Shown in pieces: positions 21,878 through 32,250 of a stretch of 64,000 nt of DNA (position 1 is the stretch's first letter; the number at the start of each line of letters is the position of its first letter). This stretch comes from Selaginella moellendorffii (taxonomy: Eukaryota; Streptophyta; Lycopodiopsida; Selaginellales; Selaginellaceae). A program made the position numbers and the translations under genes. The notes under the pieces were generated by a model. It was not told the DNA's origin. It did not search any database and saw only the letters and a program-made list of their open reading frames with translations. Location: contig NW_003314312.1 of NCBI RefSeq assembly GCF_000143415.4, positions 441,159 to 505,158 of the forward strand. Direction: 5' to 3'.

Positions 21878-22518
21878 TGGCATGTGGCTTTACGCCATTC
21901 CTAGGTGAGATGATACAAATAACAAGTATAAAAATCTTAGTTGTTCTAGCAAATCTTACTTAAAGTTCAAGGTGAACAAGCCGAATATGAATTCATCGGA
22001 TTGTTATAACAAATTGCGAGGTGATGGCATGAGGCGATACGCCATTTGAGAGTGGTAGCCATTCCTATATGAGGTGAGTGAAATATTTATTAGAAATACC
22101 TCATTCAATTGTGCACTTCTAAGTCTTGGTCCACTCAGTACTGTTTGCATGTTTTTATTTTAATTCTTTCTCTAAAATGTTATTTAGCATGTGGCTTCAT
22201 GCCATTGCTCTCCACAATCATGCAATGAATTTTTCTATCCTTGCATAATACTTCTCCATATATATAGCATGTGCGCACATGTGATATGGTTCATTAGGCC
22301 TGATATAGTGTGTGAAATAAAACAAAGATGATGTGACATATGCATTTACCAATCACACGTGCATAAATCTAATAATATGGCGTGTGGCCCATATTAATGG
22401 CACATAAACCCATATTGTGGGCTTACGTGCTTTATGTACCATCATTCCCTTGCAACGTGTGTGTTGGTTTCCTTTTATAACACAACGAACTCCATATTTT
22501 AGGGTGAAGAGCGTTCTC
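21878..22518. other. Palindrome-rich subterminal region of copy B
   Basis: Non-coding. Palindromes are at 21877-21898, 22024-22045 and 22184-22205, with partial ones near 22266 and 22380. A repeat of the last transposase exon start (CAAGGTGAACAAGCCGAAT, about 21969) is also present. This whole stretch is deleted from copy A. Confidence 0.65.
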
Positions 22519-22776
22519 ATGGCAAGCACAAAATCTGTAAGTGAGGCAGAAAAGGAGACGGAGAAGGAGATAGGTGAAGATGTAGAATATATAAGTCTTC
22601 CAAACTCCCCGTACTATACTCCAGGTGATCATTTTTCTGAACAAACGGCAACATTAACAACTATCGAGAACGCCCCAGTAACGTCAGAGACAACAATCCA
22701 AAGCAAAACAACTGACCCGGAGAAAGATGATAGTACCGCTGAGAGTACCAAAAAGGAGGTGTCCACTAGCGCTTAG
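22519..22776 (+). CDS. Small hydrophilic transposon protein, unknown
   Basis: 85 residues from ATG 22519, Glu/Thr/Ser/Lys-rich (SEAEKETEKEIGED, then a Tyr/Pro patch SLPNSPYYTPGD, then Thr-rich). No known domain, no signal peptide or membrane segment. It lies in the same direction as the transposase and is flanked by palindromes at both sides (22380s and 22784-22805). CAG/GTGATC within it could be a splice donor, so it may be a first exon. Copy A has lost this segment. Confidence 0.4.
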   Translation: MASTKSVSEAEKETEKEIGEDVEYISLPNSPYYTPGDHFSEQTATLTTIENAPVTSETTIQSKTTDPEKDDSTAESTKKEVSTSA

Positions 22777-23288
22777 GCTTATAATGGTGTGTGCCCTCAT
22801 GCCATTTACTTGATCACCAAATACCTTTTTCCCTTTGCACTAGTATATCTTAATACCGGTTTGAGAAATAGAATGGCATGTGCCCTCAGGCCTTTTACTA
22901 AATCACCTTTGAAAGAAATGCAAGCCTCTATGTCGTAAAAAAAAGGTACTAGAGAAATTCCTTAATAATATGAATGTTATTTAGTTTCATGAAAATACAC
23001 TAAGGGTCAAATGAGTTAAATGACTTCTCCAGACTAGCAATGCCTCTTGCTACACCTTCACAATTAGATTCGTTAGAAAAAGATAACATTGAATAATATC
23101 TAAATGTTCTCACCATTAAGTTATATGTCTGGCTAATAGGAATGACGTTCATCTTGGAAAGCTCACCACACGCTCAATGAACAAACAAATAGTGTGTGCG
23201 CGCATGCCATCGCTCTTCTTTAGCTTCAGATTCGGCTTGTTCACCTTGACAATGAGATTTATTATACAACCAGATGCACTCAGTCTGG
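22777..23288. other. Subterminal region of copy B before the TRIM
   Basis: Palindromes at 22784-22805, 22873-22894 and 23191-23210; otherwise AT-rich. It matches 5486-5945 of copy A in reverse. Non-coding. Confidence 0.65.
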
Positions 23289-23852
23289 TGTAAGGCTCCT
23301 GAGTTTGGACTTCCCGGGAGGTCACCCAGCCCAGTACTATTCAAACCCAAGGACACTTAACCCCAAGTATCCCAAGACCCTTAACCGATTGGAAAAGGGG
23401 GTGCACTCTTATTCATGGGCCCTTTCCCTCTATATTTGCCAACGGATCGTCTCTCGAGTCGTTCCCTTTGGTTGCTTATAATCCACCACGCTTCCCTGCA
23501 AGTTCACGCCCTCGTGAATGGAAGCTGAGAGCCGCAGCTCTCCCGAGAGCCCCGCTCTCTTGACACCCTACCCCTCGGGTCGAGCCCAGTAGGAGCAAAC
23601 TGGACCAGCCAGATGTCAATCAACATGTGGTGTGATTCCCTTAGCCAAGCAACAGAGTCAGACTCGAGACCCCTCTGATACCAAATGTAAGGCTCCTGAG
23701 TTTGGACTTCCCGGGAGTAACAATGTAACCCCAAGTATCCCAAGACCCTTAACCGATTGGAAAAGGGGGTGCACTCTTATTCATGGGCCCTTTCCCTCTA
23801 TATTTGAACCCCAACGGATCTTCTCTCGAGTCGTTCCCTTTGGTTGCTTACA
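23289..23852 (-). mobile_element. TRIM (terminal-repeat retrotransposon in miniature)
   Basis: 564 bp with two direct repeats, 23289-23480 and 23686-23852, both starting TGTAAGGCTCC and ending GGTTGCTTA(C/T)A, flanked by the 5-bp duplication TCTGG (23284-23288, 23853-23857). On the minus strand the 23686-23852 repeat is followed by TTTGGTATCAGAGGG, a plant initiator-tRNA-Met primer-binding site. No coding capacity. The left repeat carries about 25 extra bases. Copy A has the uninterrupted target, so the insertion is younger than the A/B split. Confidence 0.9.
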
Positions 23853-23981
23853 TCTGGACACAAAGTCACCGCGCTAGTCACCATGCCCCAGATATGTCTA
23901 GCCCCTGGACAAAAAACATATAATTTCACGTCATTTTCAAATACTTGAAAATTTGTACCTAGTCCCATTTTACTGAATAAA

Positions 23982-24005
23982 TCCCACTTTAACGAAATAG
24001 AGCTT
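23982..24005 (-). repeat. Terminal inverted repeat of copy B
   Basis: Identical to 14874-14897. It abuts CCATGAGGCCCGCG, which is continuous in the LTR at 1825, so this marks the exact insertion edge. Confidence 0.9.
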
Positions 24006-24625
24006 CCATGAGGCCCGCGTAGGGCCACGGTGTTCCGAAATGTTGTCCCAAAGTCCCAGACTGTGGAAGGAAGAGGAATAACCCTCTGGTGTGGTAACCA
24101 AGGACATAGTCGCACGGTGAGGCAGTCCCAAAGGCCAGTGGACTTAGCGGTCAAGCCTGTGGGCCTTGATCTAGTGGCAATATTGACGAACACGGCCATG
24201 GACGGAAAGGGACTGGGTGGGGACCGGAAAAGAGATATTAAGGAAGGCTATTCCCCATGTCTACGGGCATCCTAAGGATGCTAAGGAGTGGATCTGGGAT
24301 GATCACTCATGGACGGATGACCCAGTCTTTGAGAGACGAGATTGTAAAGCAGGTGGTGTTGGACCACCAGTATGACCAAGGTAAATGGGCATGGCCTTAA
24401 CGTAACAGGCTGATACGTCGGTGGTACCTTGGGGTGTTGATCATGGGATCAGACACGTGGAGCACTTGGACCAAGTGCTAAGGTTGAGTGGCATGGATGC
24501 CATTCTCAGGGCTATCAAACCCCAAGTCTTGAATTGGACTCATGGAGGTCGTGAAAAAGACTCCTCCAAGTGGTCAGAGATGTGGTTAAGTGACTAAAGT
24601 AGAATGGAAAAATTAGTCGCTTACA
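24006..24625 (+). mobile_element. LTR fragment, target of copy B insertion
   Basis: Close match to 1825-2455, ending in ...CGCTTACA. The 5' part of this LTR is missing beyond the transposon. Confidence 0.75.
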
Positions 24626-27600
24626 GTAGCCTGAAAGGGATGTTGACTTTTGAGGCTAAGGCAATTGAGTTGGATAGAGTCTGGAATTGGTGTAGAAAAG
24701 TGGTTGTTGCGCTTTTCTAAAAAGGTGACCCTTATGCCTTTCTTTTAACGTTGTGCTTAGTGGCAGGTTGCACATTGCATTTCGTTAAGACTCTATGAGA
24801 GTAGTGAGCTCTCACTGATCTTGACTTAGTCTTGGTAGCCCTATGCTTTGGCTGAGGATAGTGATGTTCAACTTAGTTGTTTGAGGTTGAGATGTTGGTA
24901 CCTGTACTATAGCTTTGTCTATGAGGAGGTTGTGTACTGACATGAGTCCATCTCATGGTCTTCACTTTAGTTTCGACTGAGTGTTGATCATGCATAACTA
25001 GCCTCTTCAAGGCATGCTCAGAGCTGTTAGCTAAATACATTGGTGAGTTTATCGCAATTGAGTTGGATTCGAGTGGTCATTTAGTTCATGTTTGTCTATG
25101 AACCTATATCTTGTGCCTGGGGTATTACGTTCATCTTAGACATGTATATGACTCGATGACATTAGTTTAGTGTTGGGTCTTGTGAAGGCAAGTTGAAGAG
25201 TGATTATTAGTTGCTTTGTGACTAGTGAGTACTTGTAAACTTTGCTAAGGACTGTTGACACTTGCTTCACTCAATGATGATTTAGCAGTGATGGGCTTGC
25301 TTTTTCGGATGGTGTTGCGGAGGATTATGTCATTAGACTTACACGGGTTTTCCATGTTGGCATATCGACTCTACCTTTATCGATATCATTTAGTTGCATT
25401 TAGTCCGTAGTGTTGGATTTCATGTAGTCTTGGATATGGAGAATCACTCCTTTATTGTTGAAGAATTAGTCTCAGATACTGAGTAAAATATCTTCAACTT
25501 TGGTTAGCTTGGTTGCTAAAGAGTTTTTGAGTGGTGATTCACTCTTGCTTTCTTCTAACTTATTATGGTGTTGATGGCATTGAAGTGATGCCTTATCGTT
25601 GATATTGTTGATGTTGAGATTCAAGTGAAATGAGATGTCTCTCCGTAGGATTGATATTGAATTTCATTAGTGTTTGATGAATATAGTGTTGATGATTTGG
25701 CTATTGCTTTGTGTTATTGGCATTTGTGCATTCGCTAGTTAGCAACTATATTGACGTTCAATGAACTGAATGACAAGTTTAAACTTAGTTGTGATTTGGA
25801 CGAGATTGTTTAGTAGGGGTTAAGCTTTGGCTTTTCCTTGAAAAGTGATTTAGTCGTAAATGACACTAACTCTAGAGTTAATGATTGATATTGGAATATT
25901 TGAATTCTTATTGGTTTTGAGTTGGAATATATCGATCATTGATGATTTTTCTTGTGCTTGTTATAAAGTGAGTTATGCCTTGCTATAAATGGATTCATGG
26001 AGGATCGTTTGGTGATCACTTGTTAAGCATAGCTTCATTGTGCTTAGCTTTTGGATTGATACAGTTCATTAGTTTTGATATTATGAAGTTTTACTTATGG
26101 ATGTGTTGAGAAGAATATTATGGGTTGTACCATGATTTCTTCTTTAGTATTGAAATTAGTTCATGCGAGACTTGTGATCATTATTAGGCAAGACTTGGCT
26201 ATAGGCTTTTTTGAGTTTTTGGTTCCTTGAGTTTTCATGCTCAATGTTCCATTTGTTAGAAGTTGTTGGGAAGGCATTTTGGCTCATAACTTCAATGATT
26301 GAAGTTAATAGTTGCATCTAGCAATCATTGGTAATGATTAACTATCATCTAGGATAATTGAATATCCTTATCAAAACTTTTGCTTGATTATTATTAATAT
26401 GAAATGATTTGCCATTCTTCGGGATGGTGGATTTCTTCTTCAATAATGATTATGCATCTCTTTTTTGATGGGATGATTGATGATCTTTCATGATGGTTAA
26501 TTATGTTATATGATGGCTTATGGCTTTTTGCATTACCACATGTTTTTTGTGATTTGCTTTGGATTGGTCTCTTAGGTTTGAGACATCAATAGGATGTTGC
26601 CGACACTTGCTTAAGCAATTTGAGTTCCTTTGTATTGTTGACCAAGATCTATTCAGATTGACTTCTATGATAATTGGCATAAATGGGTGTTTGTTGGTCT
26701 TACCACATTCATTCTGTTCTATTGATTGTTGCTTGAGTTAGTTCTGATAGGTTGGGATGTTATTTCCTTCAGGTGATACATTCGCAAGCATTTTGCTTGT
26801 TGGTTAATGATACTTTGTGTTCTTTGAGTTATCTTTAGTGAGTTGTTTAGCATGCTATCTACAATCTTCAGTAGTTAAGTTTTCTCATTGAATTTATTTG
26901 ATGATGTACTTGCTATTGAATTTTGTTGGATGGTGAATCCTATGTTTTCCAATGATAGTGATCTTGGTGGTTTCTATCCTATAATACTAGTTTATCGGAT
27001 GATAACTTATTTGGAATACTTCTGTGTTCTAATTTAAGCTTTATTCACTGATAATTAAGTCTCTCAGATATCATTATTTAATGACTTTGATATTGTCCAT
27101 CTATTGATCTTTGAACTTGGGCTAGTATAGGCAAACTAGCTTCACCACTTCGTGTGCATGGTGAAATCTTTAGTCATGGGGTAGCTACTATCGACTAGTC
27201 ACATAACCCGCCTCTCTGTCGATGTTCCTTATTCTATTTTAAAAGGGCGTGACCATGTAAACAACTCTAATTGCCTGTTTACAGTAGTCTATCTAAACCT
27301 TACTGACGGGTCTGGTTTCTTTGCTCATGAGGGTTGGGGCCTCTGGCTTCTCTCTCTATGTCCTTGCAGGCAGGGGCGTATCACACTTTTGTAAGCTGAG
27401 TGACACCCAAAGCAGCAAGGGTGGCTAACTCCGTTGGTCATTTCCTTATCGGCAACAGCCAGAAGATGTCTGAGATGGTAGCGCATCCGCATTAAACAAA
27501 GAGGTTGCCTCATAACTCATTTAAGTTGGTGCATTTCTCACATAATGTGAATACCGTGATTTTTTTCTGAAGTTGTTTCCTTGGCGGTATTCTAGACTGG

Positions 27601-27644
27601 AATATGCATCGACAAGGACGTCGATCTTCCCTAGGGGGGGAGAG
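24626..27644. other. T/G-rich degenerate retroelement sequence
   Basis: About 3 kb with strong strand bias (T and G high, C low) and no readable protein. The last about 540 bp (27100-27644) matches 36740-37269, the 3' non-coding part of the gypsy element, and ends in a purine tract (CTAGGGGGGGAGAG) before an LTR. Confidence 0.5.
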
Positions 27645-28798
27645 TGTCGCAAATGTGATTTCGGGTATCGAAAGTTACCTGTCGGCTAGTCCTTACAGAT
27701 ACTCTTTCTTTACTACCACGATGGCAGGAGGTCAGTATTGCTGGACCCTTTATTAGTCCCTTTTTTTCAAGTGTTAGTAAACTGGACTTTGCATCTGTAC
27801 TTGACCGGATGAGCATAAGGACGAAATTCCTAAGTGTCTATTTAGCCAAACATACTTGGCCCAGCTTTTTAGTTCTCTTTTGCTTTGTCTTGCACTGGCT
27901 TGACAAGAACCCTCACATATTGAGATTGGTCCCTAAATATCACTGGATGATAGCTTATTGTGTTTGCCAAACACCCTCACTATCATGCCCTTTGTGTTAG
28001 TCTCATTTCGATCCCAAATACTATTTATAGAAAGTGTCTAGATTTGCTCATTTGGCATATCTACAGAATGTAGAGATTGGCCTGAACACAATAGTGTTCG
28101 TCCCGTGTCCAAATTCACAATCTAGTGCTATTCCATATTTAATAAGTTTCAAGCTTGTCCCAAAGACTAACTCCTGATACTAAGGGAGGCTTGGGGTGAA
28201 AGCCCAAAGCGTGTGTTCCTCAAGGGGGGGGGCGGGGGGGGGGGGGAAGGGGGGCTTGTGGGGGGTTCCAAATGTATAGTAGGGATAGTGGGTAGGTTGA
28301 GCATGGCTGACTAACTTGAGGTATAGTTTAGCTCATGTTTGTGTGTTTGTCCTTGTTTTGCGTCCATCTTGGGTCTAAGCCTAAGCTCCAGACCATGCTA
28401 GCTAGTAGAGTACCATGTCCTTGTGTTAGGCCAGCAGTATGCCGAAATAGGGCTAGACTCCATTTGGCTCCGTTTTGCATGCTAGTCCTAGCAATGGGGT
28501 GTCATTGCTCTAGGTTGTCCAAATCGCTTCGGGCTCCTGTCCCTTCGCTCCTTAGGCTGTATGCTCGGGAGTTGCTCCATAGTTTGGTTCCGTCACTCCT
28601 TGGCTCCATGCTTAGGAGTTTGGCACCGTTCCTTTGTTCAATGGCCCAAGGCCCTAAACCTTGGGTTCCACACCACTGTCCTTTGGACATGTGGCATGTG
28701 ACATATGGCATATAACACGTGGCACATAGAGGGTTTAGGCTCTGTTTCGTGGTTATCCTATGGTAAATTACTATAGGATAAAGGGTTAAAACCACGTG
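27645..28798 (+). mobile_element. LTR of gypsy element G1
   Basis: Starts TGTCGCAAATGTGATTTCGGG, matching 37270 onward (TGTCACGAATGTGACTTCAGG). The match can be followed to about 28500. It contains a poly-G tract (28224-28254). The end is not sharply defined because the interior has been deleted up to the middle of the reverse transcriptase. Confidence 0.6.
28224..28254 (+). repeat. Poly-G tract
   Basis: Nearly pure G (31 bases with a C and an AA). A second tract is at the matching LTR position, about 37815-37829. Length is likely unreliable in assembly. Confidence 0.8.
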
Positions 28799-30765
28799 TG
28801 CTACATCTGGCAACGTTTAGCACTATGATAGATAGAATATTCGGAGATTCTTTGGATGCATTTGTTGTCTTATATATCGACGATATTCTGGTCTTTAGTG
28901 AGACGTTGGAGGATCATTTGAAACACTTGGAGCTAGTGTTTCAAAAGTTGCGCGAACACAAATTGTATGCTAAGGAAAGTAAATGTGCTTTTGGACAATT
29001 ATGCATAAACTTTCTCGGACATATAATTGGTGGTGGCGTAATTGAGGTTGATCCAAAAAAGGTGGAAGTGGTGAAGTCCTGGGAAGTCCCGACCACTGTA
29101 TCAGATGTTTGTTCCTTTCTCGGTTTGGCGGGATACTATCGTAAGTTTGTCCGCAATTTTGCAAGAATTGCTCTTCCGTTGACTGAGTTAACGAAGAGTA
29201 GTATTCCATTTCATTAGACACCATCTTGTCAGTGTGCTTTTGTACGATTGAAGGAGATCTTGATGACAGTTCCTGTTCTCAGGATCCCAAATCTTGATAA
29301 ACCCTTCAAAGTGCATTGTGATGCGTCTGGCTATGCTATTGGTGCCATGTTGCAACAAGATTGTGATAAAGCGATTGGTGTTACACTAAGGTGACATAGT
29401 TGTCCCATTGCATTCTATTCCAAAAAATTGGATGAAACTCAACGAAGATGGCCAACACATGAGAAAGAGATGTTTGCTATAGTGTCGGCCCTAGAACACT
29501 GGAGACACTACTTGGGTGGACACACCAAGGTTTATATAGATAGTAACACACTAAGCTACTTTGCTACGCAGCCTAAGTTTACACCGAAACAGGCTCGTTG
29601 GCAAGAGAAGCTTGTTAGATATGATATTGAAATCATATATAAACCTAGTAAAGACAATATTGTCCCGGATGCATTGAGTCGTCAAGCTCAGTTCTAGGCA
29701 ATATCGGCAATTAGTTCGGACTGGTTAGAGGATGTTCGGGCTTCATACGGAAGTGATCCATTGGCGAAAGCAATCTTGCACCGTGCAGAGTTGTTGAAGC
29801 AAGACGCTGCTAGCGAAGCAGCGAAAGTTGCTAGTCGAACCAATGTGAAGCTTCACTTCTCAATTTGGGATGGGCTTATATTCTATAAGCAAGAAAGATT
29901 GTATCTTCCCTCTAAGGATTTGCAGCAGTTGTTTCTGCGGGAACATCATGATGTTCTAACAGCAGGATATGGTGGAAAGCAGAAGATTCTAGCTTCATTG
30001 AAAAAGGGATTTTTTTGGTCTGGTATGGAAGGTGATGTAGCGGACTATGTCTGTTCCTACCCTATATGCCAGCAATGTAAGCGCAGAACTGAGAAGCAGG
30101 CTGGAAAGTTGCAGTGTATTCCAGCACTAGCATGGCCATTTCAAAGTGTGACACTTGATTTCACTTGCTTTCCGAAGTCTAAGGGTTATGATACTTTGAT
30201 GGTGGTTGTGGATCGGTTGTCGAAGATTGCACACTTCATTCCAACTGTGGGAACAGTAAATGTGAAACAAGCAGCAAAGCTCTTTTTCCATGAAGTAGTG
30301 CAGGTTCGTGGTCTTCCTAAAGAGATGATCTCGGATAGAGATTCAAGGTTTACGAGGAAGTTTTGGGGCACATTGTTCTAGCTGTTTGGTACTAAGTTGA
30401 AGTTTAGTATAGCTTATCATCCTCAAACTGATGGGCAGACCAAACGTGTGAATGCTCAAGTTGAGGATTATCTGTAGTACTATGTCACAGCGGACCAACG
30501 TGACTGGGTTGAGCATTTGGATACAGTAAAAATTTGTTATAACAACACATTTCATAGCACTATAGGCTGTTCTCCATGGGAGATGCTACAAGGGAATGCT
30601 CATGGGGTGTCTCAACAGATTGTTGTACCGAAACCAATGACCAAAGTGTTGGTCCCAGCCGTTGAGACTTATGCAGAGCAGCTACGCCAAGGTTGGTTTA
30701 GAGCTACTAAGGTGATGGGCAAAGCTCAGGATAGGTATCGGTATGATAAGGATCAGCATTGTCAG
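28799..30765 (+). pseudogene. Gypsy G1 pol fragment (RT, RNase H, integrase)
   Basis: One frame from the middle of the reverse transcriptase (ATFSTMIDRIFGD, VVLYIDDILVFS with YIDD), connection domain (FLGLAGYYRKFVRNF), RNase H (VHCDASGYAIGAML, HEKEMFAIVSALEHWRHYL) and integrase (zinc finger [35 protein letters not shown]). Stops interrupt it, mostly TAG (29215, 29695, 30379, 30476). Gag, protease and the RT start are deleted. The frame is broken at 30766 by nested element G2 and resumes after 36363. Confidence 0.9.
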
Positions 30766-30770
30766 GATAT

Positions 30771-31179
30771 TGTCAGGAATCCCCCAATTCTTGCCACATT
30801 CCTGACTCTCGCCGGATTCCTGACCTGCAGACCACATTCCTGACTCTCGAGACACTTCCCTATTCCTGACTCTCGAGACACTTCCCTATTCCTGACTCTC
30901 GAGACACTTCCCTATTCCTGACTCTCGAGACACTTCCCGATTCCTAAGTCTTGAGCCATATTCCTGATGATGGCGCCTCCTCGACCTTAGCTATATTTAG
31001 GCCGTCCTCAATCCAAGAGTGGTGGAGCTTCATCAACCTATAGTATATATAGGTTAGCCTTGTTCCATTTCTCCACAATTTGAATCAACACCAGTCTAAG
31101 GCCTCTTCTTTGTTTCCACTAACTTTTTCTCTTTGTCTTTTTACATTTTCCAGTCTTGATCTTGTCAGGGGTCTTGACA
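30771..31179 (+). repeat. 5' LTR of G2
   Basis: 409 bp, with a 34-bp repeat (GACTCTCGAGACACTTCC unit) present one more time than in the 3' LTR. Includes GCTATATTTAG and TATATATAGG as possible promoter elements. Confidence 0.9.
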
Positions 31180-31278
31180 GTTTGATTCAGATTGTGTTTT
31201 TTTTGTTTTTTGATTTAGCTCGTCTTGATTGTTTGATTACCTTTGCCTTTTTTCCCCCTTTTTTCTTTCTTCTTGCCG

Positions 31279-32250
31279 ATGAAGTCTCCAAGTCATCCTG
31301 ATTTCTTTGCTGAAGTCCTTGCAAAAATCCAGTCTGAGAATATCGAGTTGAAGGCGACCCTTCTTCGCATGCAGCAGGAACTTGCTTCACTTTCGGCTCA
31401 AGGATCCAGCAAAGTTCCTGAACCGAAGGTGAGTTTCCCGGCGAAATTTTCAGGCAAGCGTTTGGAGCTTCGCGGATTCCTGAACCAGATGGAATTGATC
31501 TTCGCACTTCAACATCGGCGGTACCCCACTCCCGAGTCTCAAATCGGTGCGATTGGGATGTTGCTCGAAGGTGCAGCCTTGTCATGGTTTTCTCCTCTTC
31601 TGGAGAAGAGCATGAAAGGGGTCGTGGTTCCGGAGCTGATGGATCTTCAATTGTTCAAAGAGAAGCTCGAAGCATGTTTTGGCGAGACGGATCGGGTTCG
31701 GGCTGCTACCACAAAGATGAGACGTCTCTCTCAGGGGTCTTGTCCTGCCTCGATCTACGCTGCAGAGTTCCAACTCCTTGCTTTGGACACTCAGTGGGAT
31801 GAGCAGGCCCTGATTGACCAATTTCGTTTCGGCCTCAACAACGGTGTCAAGGATTTGTTGCTCACCATGGAGGATCCCAAGGACCTGTCGGATGCCATCA
31901 ACAAAGCTGTTCGATGTGACAATCGTCTCTTTGAACGTCGTCAGGAAAGCCGCCGCGCCGCTGTTTTTCCATCCCAGACTCAGGAATCCCAGCTTGAGTC
32001 TTCGGGGCATACTCCTGAACCTACTGCTCCAGTTCCGATGGATATTTCTGGTACTCCCCAACTCATTAGAGGGAAGTTGAGTCCTGCTAAGAAGCAATGT
32101 CGAATATCTCATAATCTTTACCTCTATTGTGCTGATCCTAATCACAAAGCAGCTGTATGTCCCAAGAAGCCTCCCCGACTGCTCGAGTTCACTCTGCCTC
32201 AAAGTCCACCTCTATTGCAGTCGGGAAACGACCCTATCCAAACAGAGTAG
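31279..32250 (+). CDS. G2 Gag polyprotein
   Basis: 323 residues from ATG 31279. Contains the retrotransposon gag domain (FSGKRLELRGFLNQME, GALSWF-like GAALSWFSPLL, FKEKLEACFG). It ends with a nucleocapsid zinc-knuckle region, LYCADPNHKAAVC, in which the first Cys of the Cx2Cx4Hx4C knuckle is Tyr, so zinc binding is probably lost. The pol frame overlaps it in the -1 frame (from about 32157), the usual arrangement when pol is made by frameshifting. Gag would form cytoplasmic virus-like particles. Confidence 0.85.
   Translation: MKSPSHPDFFAEVLAKIQSENIELKATLLRMQQELASLSAQGSSKVPEPKVSFPAKFSGKRLELRGFLNQMELIFALQHRRYPTPESQIGAIGMLLEGAALSWFSPLLEKSMKGVVVPELMDLQLFKEKLEACFGETDRVRAATTKMRRLSQGSCPASIYAAEFQLLALDTQWDEQALIDQFRFGLNNGVKDLLLTMEDPKDLSDAINKAVRCDNRLFERRQESRRAAVFPSQTQESQLESSGHTPEPTAPVPMDISGTPQLIRGKLSPAKKQCRISHNLYLYCADPNHKAAVCPKKPPRLLEFTLPQSPPLLQSGNDPIQTE

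Larger units (their letters stand above)
16215..24005. mobile_element. Large DNA transposon, copy B, inverted and truncated
   Basis: Inverted relative to copy A and homologous to it in blocks. One end is intact (terminal repeat 23982-24005). The other is cut at about 16215, inside the part equivalent to 12.92 kb of copy A, so the phosphatase exons are missing. From left to right it holds remnants of exons 3-7 of that gene, a ParB-like gene absent from copy A, the transposase with a replaced N-terminus, an 85-codon ORF, palindrome-rich subterminal DNA and a TRIM insertion. The outer flank continues into an LTR at the position matching 1825. Confidence 0.85.

Noticed and set aside
24030-24275. 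81-codon frame at the right flank of copy B
   Set aside because: Lies in an LTR, and the matching LTR copy near 1855 does not keep the frame.
28335-28715. 126-codon frame with Cys-rich segments
   Set aside because: It lies in the LTR of G1, with no conservation in the matching LTR near 38000 and no domain.
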